A DNA stretch of 64,000 bases from assembly GCF_028823535.1 (NCBI RefSeq), contig NZ_JAQIYM010000001.1, positions 544,653 to 608,652 of the forward strand, given 5' to 3'. Each line of letters begins with the position of its first letter. Within the stretch, counting starts at the first letter, position 1. The notes below the pieces were generated by a model that did not search any database, was not told where the DNA came from, and saw only the letters and a program-made list of their open reading frames with translations. The translations under genes and the position numbers were made by a program. This DNA comes from Pseudomonas serbica. Lineage in GTDB: Bacteria > Pseudomonadota > Gammaproteobacteria > Pseudomonadales > Pseudomonadaceae. Positions 40,417 through 53,452 of this stretch are shown one piece after another.

Positions 40417-41520
40417 ATGCATTTCACCATTCAACGCGAAGCCCTGTTGAAACCCCTGCAACTGGTCGCAGGCGTCGTCGAGCGCCGACAGACCTTGCCG
40501 GTGCTCTCCAACGTGCTGCTGGTTGTCGAAGGCCAGCAATTGTCGCTGACCGGTACCGACCTGGAAGTCGAGCTGGTCGGTCGTGTGCAACTCGAAGAGC
40601 CTGCTGAAACGGGTTCCATCACCGTGCCTGCACGTAAACTGATGGATATCTGCAAAAGCCTGCCGAATGATGCGCTGATCGATATCAAGGTCGATGAACA
40701 GAAGCTGGTGGTGAAGGCTGGCCGTAGCCGCTTCACCCTCTCGACCTTGCCGGCCAACGATTTCCCTACCGTGGAAGAAGGCCCGGGCTCGCTGACGTGC
40801 AGCCTGGAACAGAGCAAGCTGCGTCGTCTGATCGAGCGCACCAGCTTCGCCATGGCCCAGCAAGACGTTCGTTACTACCTCAACGGCATGCTGCTGGAAG
40901 TTTCGGCAGGCGTCATTCGTGCCGTGGCCACCGATGGTCACCGCCTGGCGATGTGCTCGATGCAGGCTGATATCGGCCAGCCGGATCGCCACCAGGTCAT
41001 CGTGCCGCGCAAGGGTATCCTGGAGCTCGCGCGTTTGCTGACCGAGCCCGACGGTATCGTCAGCATTGTCCTGGGTCAGCATCACATTCGTGCTACCACC
41101 GGTGAATTCACCTTCACCTCGAAACTGGTCGACGGTAAATTCCCGGACTACGAGCGCGTTCTGCCAAAAGGCGGTGACAAGTTGGTGCTCGGTGATCGTC
41201 AGGCGCTGCGCGAGGCTTTCAGCCGAACGGCGATTCTGTCCAACGAGAAGTATCGTGGTATCCGTCTGCAACTGGCTCCTGGTCAGCTGAAGATCCAGGC
41301 GAACAACCCGGAGCAGGAGGAAGCGGAAGAAGAAGTTGGCGTTGAATACAACGGCGGCTCCCTGGAAATCGGCTTCAACGTCAGCTACTTGCTCGACGTA
41401 CTGGGCGTGATGACTACCGAGCAGGTGCGTCTGATCCTGTCCGACTCCAACAGCAGTGCGCTGGTACAAGAGTCCGACAACGATGACTCGGCCTACGTCG
41501 TCATGCCGATGCGTCTGTAA
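40417..41520 (+). CDS. dnaN: DNA polymerase III sliding clamp (beta subunit)
   Basis: A 367-residue ring-forming processivity factor. The opening MHFTIQREALLKPLQLVAGV and the repeated clamp folds are typical, ending in the conserved YVVMPMRL that lines the partner-binding pocket. Its length matches family members. It lies 38 bases after dnaA and 20 bases before recF in the usual dnaA-dnaN-recF-gyrB group. Confidence 0.98.
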   Translation: MHFTIQREALLKPLQLVAGVVERRQTLPVLSNVLLVVEGQQLSLTGTDLEVELVGRVQLEEPAETGSITVPARKLMDICKSLPNDALIDIKVDEQKLVVKAGRSRFTLSTLPANDFPTVEEGPGSLTCSLEQSKLRRLIERTSFAMAQQDVRYYLNGMLLEVSAGVIRAVATDGHRLAMCSMQADIGQPDRHQVIVPRKGILELARLLTEPDGIVSIVLGQHHIRATTGEFTFTSKLVDGKFPDYERVLPKGGDKLVLGDRQALREAFSRTAILSNEKYRGIRLQLAPGQLKIQANNPEQEEAEEEVGVEYNGGSLEIGFNVSYLLDVLGVMTTEQVRLILSDSNSSALVQESDNDDSAYVVMPMRL

Positions 41521-41540
41521 TCATGTTCAGCAGAAGCTAG

Positions 41541-45067
<3,527 letters not shown>

Positions 45068-45091
45068 TCCTGGTTAACCCCCGCTAAACGA

Positions 45092-45122
45092 AAAAGGCCA
45101 ACGTCATGCGTTGGCCTTTTTT
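45092..45122 (+). terminator. Rho-independent terminator of gyrB
   Basis: AAAAGGCCAACG, loop TCATG, CGTTGGCCTTTT, then TT. The 12-base perfect stem begins 25 bases after the gyrB stop. Confidence 0.93.
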
Positions 45123-45151
45123 GTACCCACAACAGCGGTGAAAGAGGCATA

Positions 45152-45181
45152 AAAAAACCGGCTATATCAGCCGGTTTTTTT
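45152..45181. terminator. Bidirectional terminator between gyrB and the acyltransferase gene
   Basis: A run of A, then ACCGGCT, loop ATATC, AGCCGGT and a run of T. The symmetric tails let it end transcripts from both gyrB and the convergent acyltransferase gene at 45311. Confidence 0.88.
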
Positions 45182-45310
45182 GCGCCCGAAAAAAACTTAT
45201 GCACGTTTTTCGGTTTTTTAAGCGCTTAAGAAATATCTATATAAATCATTATGTTAGGAGAGAATTTCGACGCTTTTCTCACAAACGGTACACAGCTTAT
45301 CCACAGAAGC

Positions 45311-46090
45311 TCAGACAACTGCCTGATCGTTGGCAACCGGTGCTTGCGGAGCCGGTGGCAGAGAGCCCATTTCCCGTTGCATTTGCTCGTTCCAGGCCTG
45401 GACCCGGTCGTTCAGATCGGCGATGGCCCGTGGTCCACTACCTTCGGCATACATCGGTGCGCCGATGATCACGGTGATGACGCCCTGCTTCTTCTTCCAA
45501 CCGGTTTTTGGCCAGAACTTGCCAGCGTTGTGCGCAATCGGCAGCACCGGCAGCTCGGCATTCACCGCCAGCGCCGTACCCCCTCGGGAGAATTTTCCGA
45601 TGGTGCCATAGGGAACGCGTGTGCCTTCGGGGAAAATCAGCACCCAGACGTTGTCCTTGAGCAATTCATCGCCTTTCTTGGCGACATGCTTGAGTGCTGC
45701 TTTCGGGTTGTCCCGGTCGATGGCGATCGGACGGAGCATGGCCATGGCCCAGCCAAAGAACGGCACGTAAAGCAGTTCGCGCTTGAGCACCTGGCTCAAT
45801 GGTGAGAAATAGGCCGAGAGAAAAAAGGTCTCCCAGGTGCTCTGGTGGTTCGACTGAATCACGCAGGGTTGTGTCGGTACGTTCTCGGCACCCTTCACTT
45901 CGTAGCGAATGCCCAGGAACACCTTGCTCAGCCACAAGGCGCAGCGGCACCAATAGACGTTGATGAAACGATAGCGCGCCTTGAACGGGAGAAAGGGCGC
46001 GATAAAAAAACTCAGGCTGCACCACAGCAGGGAGCTGGTGCCCAGCAGCAGGTAAAAGAGGAAGGTTCTGATGGCCTGCAGTATCGACAT
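45311..46090 (-). CDS. hdtS: 1-acyl-sn-glycerol-3-phosphate acyltransferase (HdtS/PlsC family)
   Basis: A 259-residue membrane acyltransferase that acylates lysophosphatidic acid. The N-terminal hydrophobic helix is followed by catalytic motif I NHQSTWE (His82, acidic Glu87 in place of the usual Asp) and motif III FPEGTR (153-158). In P. fluorescens F113 the gene at this place was named hdtS because its product was reported to make acyl-homoserine lactones in E. coli; in P. aeruginosa the orthologue lptA is treated as a phospholipid enzyme. Both readings come from literature memory. The window gives no luxR-type partner. It is upstream of no obvious operon partner, with gmhB 67 bases upstream. 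Confidence 0.85.
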   Translation of the reverse strand: MSILQAIRTFLFYLLLGTSSLLWCSLSFFIAPFLPFKARYRFINVYWCRCALWLSKVFLGIRYEVKGAENVPTQPCVIQSNHQSTWETFFLSAYFSPLSQVLKRELLYVPFFGWAMAMLRPIAIDRDNPKAALKHVAKKGDELLKDNVWVLIFPEGTRVPYGTIGKFSRGGTALAVNAELPVLPIAHNAGKFWPKTGWKKKQGVITVIIGAPMYAEGSGPRAIADLNDRVQAWNEQMQREMGSLPPAPQAPVANDQAVV

Positions 46091-46157
46091 GGCGACGTTT
46101 ACCGTAACGGTTCAAGCGCACTCCCGAACGTTCCTTGGTCAGGATTTCGAAAGAGCT

Positions 46158-46691
46158 CTAATTGTGGATAAGTTCTGCGGCAATCGCCGCCAGATCGTCG
46201 AAAATCAATGTGCCTACCGGAAGGGTCTTGCCCAAAGTCTTTTCGCCTTTCCCGGTCTTTACCAAAACTGGCTGAGAGTCGACGGCTTTGGCGGCTTCCA
46301 GGTCACCGAGACTATCGCCGACGAACCATAGATTTGTCAGCGATACGTTGTAATGTGCGGCGATGCTTTTCAGCATCCCAGGTTTTGGCTTGCGGCAATC
46401 GCAGCCTTCGTCCGGCCCGTGCGGGCAGTAGACGATCAGCCCGACTTCCCCACCCTGCTCGGCCACCAGCGAGCGCAAGCGCGCGTGCATGGCGTCCAGG
46501 GTGGCGAGGTCGTAATAGCCGCGAGCGATGCCCGACTGGTTGGTGGCGACTGCCACCGTCCAGCCGGCCTTGCTCAACTGCGCGATGGCTTCGATCGACC
46601 CGGGGAGTGGAATCCACTCCTCCACCGACTTTATGTAAGCGTCGGAGTCGTAATTGATCACCCCGTCCCGATCGAGAATCAGCAGTTTCAA
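46158..46691 (-). CDS. gmhB: D-glycero-beta-D-manno-heptose-1,7-bisphosphate 7-phosphatase
   Basis: I choose TTG 46691, giving 177 residues starting (M)KLLILDRDGVIN; the longer frame to 46787 runs into glyS. The HAD nucleophiles are Asp7 and Asp9 in DRDGVIN, and a zinc-binding loop with cysteines follows (CPHGPDEGCDCRKPKPGM). It makes heptose-1-phosphate for LPS inner core. The start is seven bases after the glyS stop, so it is probably coupled to the glyQS operon. Confidence 0.93.
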   Translation of the reverse strand: MKLLILDRDGVINYDSDAYIKSVEEWIPLPGSIEAIAQLSKAGWTVAVATNQSGIARGYYDLATLDAMHARLRSLVAEQGGEVGLIVYCPHGPDEGCDCRKPKPGMLKSIAAHYNVSLTNLWFVGDSLGDLEAAKAVDSQPVLVKTGKGEKTLGKTLPVGTLIFDDLAAIAAELIHN

Positions 46692-46698
46692 ACCGTCT

Positions 46699-48753
46699 TT
46701 ACCCCAGCAACGAAATATCGGCGACGCCCAGGAACAACCCACGCAGACGGGCCAGCAAGGCATAACGGTTGGCGCGGACATTGGCATCTTCCGCGTTGAC
46801 CATCACTGCTTCGAAGAACGCATCCACCGGCTCGCGCAAGGCGGCCAGGCGTGCCAGCGACTCGCTGTACTGACGCGCCGCAGCCATAGGCTGGACAGCC
46901 TGGTCGGCCTGCTGGATCGCCGAGTACAGGGAGAACTCGTTGGCATTGTCGAAGTACTTGGCTTCGACTACGGTCGGCACCGAGCCTTCGACCTTGCTCA
47001 GCAAGTTCGATACGCGCTTGTTCACCGCCGCCAGGGCCGCAGCTTCCGGCAACTTGCGGAAGGCTTGTACCGCTTGTACGCGCTGGTCGAAGTCCAGGGC
47101 CGAGCCCGGGTTCAGGGCACGAACCGACAGGTAGGTCGCCACGTCGACGCCTTCATCCTCATAACGTGCACGCAGGCGGTCGAAGATGAATTCCAGCACG
47201 GCGTCATTGAGGCCGGCAGCCTTGACCTTGGTGCCGAACGCATTCACGGCGAAGGCCACGGCGTCGTTCAGGTCCAGATCCAGTTGTTTCTCGATCAGGA
47301 TACGCAGCACACCCAACGCGGCGCGGCGCAGGGCGTACGGGTCTTTGCTACCGGTCGGCAGCATGCCGATACCGAAGATTCCCACCAGGGTATCCAGCTT
47401 GTCGGCGATGGCCACGGCCGCACCGGTCAGGGTGGCTGGCAGTTCGGCACCGGCACCGCGCGGCATGTACTGCTCGTTCAGGGCCAGGGCGACGTCTTCT
47501 GGCTCGCCGTCATTGAGGGCGTAGTAGTACCCGGCGACACCTTGCATTTCCGGGAACTCGCCGACCATTTCGGTCGCCAGGTCGCATTTGGACAGCAAGC
47601 CTGCACGAGCGGCCCACGAAGCGTTGCCGCCAATGCGCGCGGCGATATAGGCGGCGAGCTTGGAAACGCGCTCGGCCTTGTCGTAGACGCTGCCCAGTTT
47701 TTCCTGGAACACCACGTTTTGCAGGCGCTGGTTGAAGTCTTCGAGCTTCTGCTTCTTGTCTTGCTTGAAGAAGAACTCGGCGTCGGTCAGGCGTGGGCGA
47801 ACCACTTTCTCGTTACCGGCGATGATCTGCTGCGGGTCTTTGCTTTCGATGTTGGCCACGGTAATGAAACGTGGCAGCAACTTGCCTTCGGCATCCAGCA
47901 GGCAGAAGTACTTCTGGTTGTCCTGCATGGTGGTGATCAGCGCTTCTTGCGGTACGTCGAGGAAACGTTCCTCGAACGAGCACACCAGCGGTACTGGCCA
48001 CTCGACCAGCGCGGTCACTTCGTCGAGCAGGGCTGGCGGAACGATCGCCGTGCCTTCCTGACGGGTGGCCAGTTCTTCGGTGCGCTTGCTGATGATGTCG
48101 CGACGCTCGTTGGCGTCAGCCAGTACGTAGGCGGCACGCAGGTCGGCCAGGTAGCTGGACGGCGAACCGATGCGCACGTTTTCCGGGTGGTGGAAGCGGT
48201 GGCCACGGGAATCGCGGCCGGACTTCTGGGCGAGGATGGTGCAGTCGATGACCTGGTCACCGAAGAGCATTACCAGCCATTGCGTCGGACGCACGAACTC
48301 TTCCTTGCGCGCACCCCAACGCATGCGTTTCGGGATCGGCAGGTCGTTCAGCGAGTCTTCGACGATGGTCGGCAGCAAGCTCGCGGTCGGCTTGCCGGCG
48401 ATGCTCTGGCTGTAGCGCAGTTTCGGACCGCTCTGATCGATTTCGCTCAGGTCGACCCCGCACTTCTTGGCAAAACCCAGTGCCGCTTGGGTCGGGTTGC
48501 CTTCGGCATCGAACGCGGCCTGGCGTGGCGGGCCATCGAGGTTGATGCTGCGATCCGGCTGCTGGGTGGCCAGCGACGTGATCAGCACCGCCAGACGGCG
48601 CGGCGCGGCATAAACGGTTTTGGTCTCGTAGTTCAGGCCGGCAGCTTGCAGGCCCTTGTCGATACCGGCAAGGAACGCCTCGGCCAGGGTGTTCAGGGCC
48701 TTGGGTGGCAGTTCTTCAGTGCCCAGTTCAACCAGAAAATCCAGAGCACTCAT
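46699..48753 (-). CDS. glyS: Glycyl-tRNA synthetase beta subunit
   Basis: A 684-residue subunit of the bacterial alpha2beta2 glycyl-tRNA synthetase, responsible for tRNA binding. The opening [20 protein letters not shown] is the conserved N-terminus, and a C-terminal anticodon-binding domain is present. It overlaps glyQ by four bases, so the two subunits are co-translated. Gly-tRNA is made here by the two-subunit enzyme, not the single-chain type. Confidence 0.98.
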   Translation of the reverse strand: MSALDFLVELGTEELPPKALNTLAEAFLAGIDKGLQAAGLNYETKTVYAAPRRLAVLITSLATQQPDRSINLDGPPRQAAFDAEGNPTQAALGFAKKCGVDLSEIDQSGPKLRYSQSIAGKPTASLLPTIVEDSLNDLPIPKRMRWGARKEEFVRPTQWLVMLFGDQVIDCTILAQKSGRDSRGHRFHHPENVRIGSPSSYLADLRAAYVLADANERRDIISKRTEELATRQEGTAIVPPALLDEVTALVEWPVPLVCSFEERFLDVPQEALITTMQDNQKYFCLLDAEGKLLPRFITVANIESKDPQQIIAGNEKVVRPRLTDAEFFFKQDKKQKLEDFNQRLQNVVFQEKLGSVYDKAERVSKLAAYIAARIGGNASWAARAGLLSKCDLATEMVGEFPEMQGVAGYYYALNDGEPEDVALALNEQYMPRGAGAELPATLTGAAVAIADKLDTLVGIFGIGMLPTGSKDPYALRRAALGVLRILIEKQLDLDLNDAVAFAVNAFGTKVKAAGLNDAVLEFIFDRLRARYEDEGVDVATYLSVRALNPGSALDFDQRVQAVQAFRKLPEAAALAAVNKRVSNLLSKVEGSVPTVVEAKYFDNANEFSLYSAIQQADQAVQPMAAARQYSESLARLAALREPVDAFFEAVMVNAEDANVRANRYALLARLRGLFLGVADISLLG

Positions 48754-49703
48754 TGTGCAGCCTCCAGCTTGGCCAGTACTTCGTCACGCAGGTCCGGGGT
48801 CGCCATCGGGAAGCCCAGCTTGGCGCGAGCCAGCAGGTAGGCTTGCGCAACGGAACGCGCCAGGGTGCGTACACGCAGGATGTATTGCTGACGCGCGGTC
48901 ACGGAAATTGCCCGGCGCGCATCCAGCAGGTTGAAGGTATGGGAGGCCTTCAACACCATTTCGTAGCTCGGCAACGGCAGCGGCTGGTCGAGTTCGATCA
49001 GGCGCTTGGCTTCGCTTTCGTAGAAATCGAACAGTTCGAACAGCTTCTCGACGTTGGCGTGTTCGAAGTTGTAGGTCGACTGCTCCACTTCGTTCTGGTG
49101 GAACACGTCGCCGTAGGTCACTTTGCCGAACGGACCGTCAGCCCAGACCAGGTCGTAGACCGAATCCACGCCTTGCAGGTACATGGCCAGGCGCTCCAGG
49201 CCGTAAGTGATCTCACCGGTCACCGGGTAGCATTCGATGCCGCCCGCTTGCTGGAAATAGGTGAACTGGGTCACTTCCATGCCGTTGAGCCAGACTTCCC
49301 AGCCCAGACCCCAGGCGCCGAGGGTCGGCGATTCCCAGTTGTCTTCGACGAAGCGGATGTCATGCACCAATGGGTCCAGGCCCACGTGCTTGAGGGAGCC
49401 CAGGTACAGCTCCTGGAAGTTGTCCGGGTTTGGCTTGAGCACCACCTGGAATTGGTAGTAGTGCTGCAGACGGTTCGGGTTTTCGCCGTAGCGGCCGTCA
49501 GTCGGGCGACGACTTGGCTGCACATAAGCGGCGTTCCAGGTTTCCGGGCCAATGGCGCGCAGGAATGTTGCAGTGTGGAAAGTGCCGGCGCCTACTTCCA
49601 TATCGTAGGGCTGAAGTACCACACAACCTTGCTCGGCCCAGTATTGCTGGAGGGCGAGGATCAAGTCTTGGAAGGTACGCACGGCTGGCGTAGGCTGGCT
49701 CAC
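48750..49703 (-). CDS. glyQ: Glycyl-tRNA synthetase alpha subunit
   Basis: I choose GTG 49703, giving 317 residues starting (M)[18 protein letters not shown], with AGGTG nearby as ribosome site; the longer open frame to 49769 has no support. The class II catalytic core is seen in [20 protein letters not shown] and [20 protein letters not shown]. It activates glycine. It lies ahead of glyS in the operon and diverges from tag. Confidence 0.96.
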   Translation of the reverse strand: MSQPTPAVRTFQDLILALQQYWAEQGCVVLQPYDMEVGAGTFHTATFLRAIGPETWNAAYVQPSRRPTDGRYGENPNRLQHYYQFQVVLKPNPDNFQELYLGSLKHVGLDPLVHDIRFVEDNWESPTLGAWGLGWEVWLNGMEVTQFTYFQQAGGIECYPVTGEITYGLERLAMYLQGVDSVYDLVWADGPFGKVTYGDVFHQNEVEQSTYNFEHANVEKLFELFDFYESEAKRLIELDQPLPLPSYEMVLKASHTFNLLDARRAISVTARQQYILRVRTLARSVAQAYLLARAKLGFPMATPDLRDEVLAKLEAAQ

Positions 49704-49784
49704 GAAATTCACCTGTTTCTTGGGCTGCGATTTAAAGAGCGGGAGTATACCCGATTCATTGCTGCGCACGCCCCCTGGAGCCTT

Positions 49785-50342
49785 ATGCCACGCTGCTTTT
49801 GGTGTTCCGAAGATCCGCTATACATGGCTTATCACGATCAGGAGTGGGGCACGCCGCTACGCGATGCGCAGGGACTGTTCGAGTTGCTTTTGCTCGAAGG
49901 GTTCCAGGCCGGCCTTTCCTGGATCACCGTGCTGCGCAAACGCGAGCACTATCGACGGGTGATGTACGGCTTCGACGTGCAGCGCGTGGCGCAGATGAGC
50001 GACGCGGAAGTCGATGAATTGATGCTCGACCCGGGCATCATCCGTAATCGCCTCAAGCTCAACGCGGCCCGGCGCAATGCCCAGGCCTGGATGGCGCTGG
50101 AGGACCCGGTGGCGTTTCTCTGGTCCTTTGTCGGCGGTGTACCGAAGATCAATCACTTCAGCGATCGATCCGAAGTGCCGGCCATCACCCCCGAGGCGGT
50201 GGAGATGAGCAAGGGCTTGAAAAAAGCCGGGTTCACCTTCGTTGGCCCGACCATCTGTTACGCGCTGATGCAGGCTTCGGGCATGGTCATGGACCATACC
50301 CGGGATTGCGATCGCTACGCGCAGCTGGCGAACGGCGGTTAG
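49785..50342 (+). CDS. tag: DNA-3-methyladenine glycosylase I
   Basis: From ATG 49785, preceded by GGAG four bases away, it has 185 residues. The longer in-frame open stretch back to 48705 is antisense to glyQ and rejected. The zinc-binding N-terminus ([20 protein letters not shown]) and helix-hairpin-helix fold ([20 protein letters not shown]) are typical of Tag, which removes 3-methyladenine from DNA; His and Cys near the C-terminus ([10 protein letters not shown]) complete the zinc site. It precedes the lpxL-like gene by 40 bases. Confidence 0.94.
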   Translation: MPRCFWCSEDPLYMAYHDQEWGTPLRDAQGLFELLLLEGFQAGLSWITVLRKREHYRRVMYGFDVQRVAQMSDAEVDELMLDPGIIRNRLKLNAARRNAQAWMALEDPVAFLWSFVGGVPKINHFSDRSEVPAITPEAVEMSKGLKKAGFTFVGPTICYALMQASGMVMDHTRDCDRYAQLANGG

Positions 50343-50382
50343 AATAGCCGCCTCGCGCACAGCACAAGATCAGGAGTGAACT

Positions 50383-51270
50383 GTGGATAAGTTGAAAGGC
50401 GCCTTGCTGGTAGGCGCTCTGCGGCTGTTTGCCCTGCTCCCGTGGCGGGCGGTTCAGGCCGTGGGCTCGGCGATAGGCTGGGTCATGTGGAAAACCCCGA
50501 ACCGTTCCCGCGACGTGGTGCGGATCAATCTGTCCAAGTGCTTTCCCGACATGGACCCCGCCGAGCGTGAGCGCCTGGTGGGCCAGAGCCTCAAGGACAT
50601 CGGCAAGTCCCTGACCGAAAGCGCCTGCGCCTGGATCTGGCCGGCCCAGCGTTCCATCGACCTGGTCCGTGAAGTGGAAGGCCTCGACGTATTGAAAGAC
50701 GCCCTCGCCTCCGGCAAGGGCGTAGTGGGCATCACCAGTCACCTGGGCAACTGGGAAGTGCTCAATCACTTCTATTGCAGCCAGTGCAAACCGATCATTT
50801 TCTATCGCCCGCCGAAATTGAAGGCGGTGGATGAATTGCTGCAAAAGCAGCGAGTGCAGTTGGGCAACAAGGTCGCCGCTTCTACCAAGGAAGGCATTCT
50901 CAGCGTCATCAAGGAAGTGCGCAAAGGTGGTGCAGTGGGTATTCCTGCTGACCCGGAACCAGCCGAATCTGCAGGGATCTTCGTGCCATTCTTCGCCACC
51001 CAGGCGTTGACCAGCAAGTTCGTGCCGAACATGCTCGCCGGTGGCAAGGCGGTCGGCGTATTCCTGCACGCCCTGCGGCTGCCGGACGGTTCAGGCTACA
51101 AAGTGATTCTGGAAGCCGCGCCGGAAGCGATGTACAGCACAGATACCGCCACCTCCTGCGCGGCCATGAGCCAGGTCGTCGAGCGTTACGTGCGGGCGTA
51201 TCCGAGTCAGTACATGTGGAGCATGAAGCGCTTCAAGAAGCGTCCACCGGGTGAAGAACGCTGGTATTGA
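50383..51270 (+). CDS. Lipid A biosynthesis lauroyl acyltransferase-like protein
   Basis: A 295-residue LpxL/HtrB-family protein starting at GTG 50383 with GGAG seven bases upstream. An N-terminal membrane anchor precedes the catalytic HxxxxE motif in SHLGNWEVLNHF. The family adds secondary acyl chains to lipid A. Pseudomonas has more than one such enzyme, so the exact chain and position are uncertain. An exact DnaA-box nonamer (50382-50390) covers the start codon and could affect expression. Confidence 0.88.
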   Translation: MDKLKGALLVGALRLFALLPWRAVQAVGSAIGWVMWKTPNRSRDVVRINLSKCFPDMDPAERERLVGQSLKDIGKSLTESACAWIWPAQRSIDLVREVEGLDVLKDALASGKGVVGITSHLGNWEVLNHFYCSQCKPIIFYRPPKLKAVDELLQKQRVQLGNKVAASTKEGILSVIKEVRKGGAVGIPADPEPAESAGIFVPFFATQALTSKFVPNMLAGGKAVGVFLHALRLPDGSGYKVILEAAPEAMYSTDTATSCAAMSQVVERYVRAYPSQYMWSMKRFKKRPPGEERWY

Positions 51271-51342
51271 GTCGTTTGGCATGATCTGTGGATAACCTTG
51301 ACCTTGGCGTTATCCACAACCGTTCATTCAAGGGCGCAGCAG

Positions 51343-51582
51343 ATGTCCGAACAGCGCAAATCATTTCGTATCAAAATCAGTCATGAAAGCCTCGGCGAAT
51401 GCTTGGGCCAGACCCGCAATCTGTCGGCCACAGGTGTCTACGTCAAGCATCCGGCCTTGGCCGCCTTGCCCCGGGGTACGGTGGTCTACGGGCAGGTGCA
51501 GGACTTACCCACAGGCGCGCCGCGGGTGCGCATGGAAGTGGTGCAGGTGGATGCCGAAGGCATTGGCTTGCGTTATCTCTGA
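51343..51582 (+). CDS. Small PilZ-domain protein
   Basis: From ATG 51343 it has 79 residues, little more than a PilZ domain. The c-di-GMP-binding features are QRKSFRIKI near the N-terminus (basic motif) and NLSATGVYVKHP (the D/NxSxxG motif). It may work as a free c-di-GMP receptor for surface behaviour, with the output partner unknown. A longer in-frame start at 51298 is less likely because it would include DnaA-box sequence. Its stop is immediately adjacent to that of the convergent TPR gene. Confidence 0.82.
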   Translation: MSEQRKSFRIKISHESLGECLGQTRNLSATGVYVKHPALAALPRGTVVYGQVQDLPTGAPRVRMEVVQVDAEGIGLRYL

Positions 51583-51897
51583 TCAGTGCGCCTGACGGTC
51601 GAGTTTTTTCAGGAAAACCGTCATTTCTTTCTCAGCCTGCTTGTCGCCATGGGCTATGGCGGCTTCGATGCCTTGCTCCCAAGCCTGACGCGCGGCTGCA
51701 AAGTCAGTCAGGGCAAGTTGGGCCTTGCCGAGCAGTTTCCAGGCTGCCGAATATTTTGGGTCGAATTCGACGCAACGCTGGAAATGCTCTGCCGCCTTGG
51801 CGTGTTCTCCCAGATCCAGATAGCCCTTGCCCAGGCCGAAGCGTAGCAGCGAGTTATCCACACCCTTGGCGAGCATTTTTTCCAGGGATTCGATCAT
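51583..51897 (-). CDS. Small TPR-repeat protein
   Basis: A 104-residue protein with tetratricopeptide repeats: NSLLRFGLGKGYLDLGEHAK, AAEHFQRCVEFDPKYSAAWK and LLGKAQLALTDFAAARQAWE show the paired-helix pattern with conserved Gly, Ala and Pro. It probably mediates protein contacts in the cytoplasm; no partner is known. It lies 0 bases from the convergent PilZ gene, which fits the arrangement in other Pseudomonas genomes. An exact DnaA-box nonamer is at 51854. Confidence 0.85.
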   Translation of the reverse strand: MIESLEKMLAKGVDNSLLRFGLGKGYLDLGEHAKAAEHFQRCVEFDPKYSAAWKLLGKAQLALTDFAAARQAWEQGIEAAIAHGDKQAEKEMTVFLKKLDRQAH

Positions 51898-51955
51898 GGT
51901 GGATTCCTTATCTTAGGGGTGTCAGGCGTTCATCCGGATTAGTGAGGCCGCCTTC

Positions 51956-52024
51956 GCGAGCAAGCCCGCTCCCACATTGGTTTTGTGTTCACCAAAGATC
52001 AAATGTGGGAGCGGGCTTGCTCGC
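51956..52024. repeat. Inverted REP pair of the P. fluorescens type
   Basis: Two perfectly complementary 23-base arms at 51956-51978 and 52002-52024 are separated by 23 bases; their core is GGGAGCGGGCTTGCTCGC. This is a typical Pseudomonas repetitive extragenic palindrome pair, downstream of trkA and upstream of the TPR gene. Confidence 0.9.
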
Positions 52025-52057
52025 TAAGAGACCCCTGCTGGCAGCAAATAATTCGGA

Positions 52058-53431
52058 TCAGAAGAAGCTCAGTCCGACATGGAACAGCTTTTCCACATCG
52101 CGGATATGCTTTTTATCCACAAGGAACAGGATCACATGGTCGCCGGCTGCGATCACGGTGTCATCGTGCGCGATAATGACCTCTTCATCGCGAATGATGG
52201 CGCCAATCGTGGTGCCCGGCGGCAAGCCGATATTCTCGATGGCCTTGCCGATCACCTTGCTCGATTTCGCATCGCCATGGGCAATGGCCTCGATGGCTTC
52301 CGCCGCGCCGCGGCGCAGTGAGTGCACGCTGACGATATCGCCGCGCCGTACATGCGCCAGCAACGTCCCGATGGTCGCCAGTTGCGGGCTGATGGCGATG
52401 TCGATGTCGCCGCCTTGTATCAGGTCGACGTAGGCCGGGTTGTTGATGATGGTCATCACCTTCTTCGCGCCCAGGCGCTTGGCCAGCAGCGAGGACATGA
52501 TGTTGGCCTCGTCATCGTTGGTCAGGGCCAGGAAGATGTCGGCGTCGGCGATGTTCTCTTCCAGCAGCAGGTCTCGGTCCGAGGCGCTGCCTTGCAACAC
52601 CACGGTGCTGTCGAGGGTGTCCGAGAGGTGGCGGCAGCGCGCCGGGTTCATCTCGATGATCTTCACCTGGTACCGGCTTTCGATGGCTTCGGCCAGACGT
52701 TCCCCAATCTGCCCGCCACCGGCGATGACGATGCGCTTGTAGGTCTCGTCGAGACGGCGCATTTCACTCATGACCGCTCGAATATTCGCTCGTGCGGCAA
52801 TGAAGAACACTTCGTCATCCGCTTCGATCACTGTATCGCCCTGGGGCAGGATCGGCCGGTCACGACGGAATATCGCCGCTACGCGGGTTTCGACATTCGG
52901 CATGTGTTCACGCAGCTGGCGCAATTGCTGACCCACCAACGGACCGCCGTAGTACGCCCGCACCGCGACCAATTGCGCCTTGCCCTCGGCGAAGTCGATC
53001 ACCTGCAAGGCGCCCGGATGCTGGATCAGGCGCTTTATGTAATTGGTGACCACTTGCTCGGGGCTGATCAGCACGTCCACCGGGATCGCTTCGTTGTCGA
53101 ACAGTTCGGTGCGGGTCAGGTACGCCGCTTCACGGACGCGGGCGATCTTGGTCGGTGTATGGAACAGGGTGTGGGCAACCTGGCAGGCGACCATGTTGGT
53201 TTCATCGCTGCTGGTCACGGCGACCAGCATGTCGGCGTCGTCGGCGCCGGCCTGGCGCAGGATGCTCGGCAGCGAACCGCGACCTTGCACCGTGCGGATG
53301 TCCAGTCGGTCACCGAGGTCACGCAGGCGTTCGCCATCGGTGTCGACCACGGTAATGTCATTTGCTTCGCTTGCCAGGTGCTCCGCCAGCGAACCGCCGA
53401 CCTGCCCCGCTCCAAGGATGATGATTTTCAT
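52058..53431 (-). CDS. trkA: Trk system potassium uptake regulator TrkA
   Basis: A 457-residue cytosolic protein with two tandem RCK units: [20 protein letters not shown] (N-terminal NAD site) and [20 protein letters not shown] (second), each followed by a C-terminal RCK_C domain. It binds NAD(H) and gates the TrkH/TrkG channel for K+. No trkH is in this window. It lies after rsmB in the def-fmt-rsmB-trkA group, 21 bases away. Confidence 0.97.
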   Translation of the reverse strand: MKIIILGAGQVGGSLAEHLASEANDITVVDTDGERLRDLGDRLDIRTVQGRGSLPSILRQAGADDADMLVAVTSSDETNMVACQVAHTLFHTPTKIARVREAAYLTRTELFDNEAIPVDVLISPEQVVTNYIKRLIQHPGALQVIDFAEGKAQLVAVRAYYGGPLVGQQLRQLREHMPNVETRVAAIFRRDRPILPQGDTVIEADDEVFFIAARANIRAVMSEMRRLDETYKRIVIAGGGQIGERLAEAIESRYQVKIIEMNPARCRHLSDTLDSTVVLQGSASDRDLLLEENIADADIFLALTNDDEANIMSSLLAKRLGAKKVMTIINNPAYVDLIQGGDIDIAISPQLATIGTLLAHVRRGDIVSVHSLRRGAAEAIEAIAHGDAKSSKVIGKAIENIGLPPGTTIGAIIRDEEVIIAHDDTVIAAGDHVILFLVDKKHIRDVEKLFHVGLSFF

Positions 53432-53452
53432 CCAGTCACTCCGTTGAATCCG

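Noticed and set aside
46654..48840. 728-residue open frame opposite glyS
   Set aside because: Antisense shadow of glyS; composition as for the other shadows.
48705..49784. N-terminal extension of tag by about 360 residues
   Set aside because: The extension is antisense to glyQ; tag has a good ribosome site (GGAG) before ATG 49785 and normal family length.
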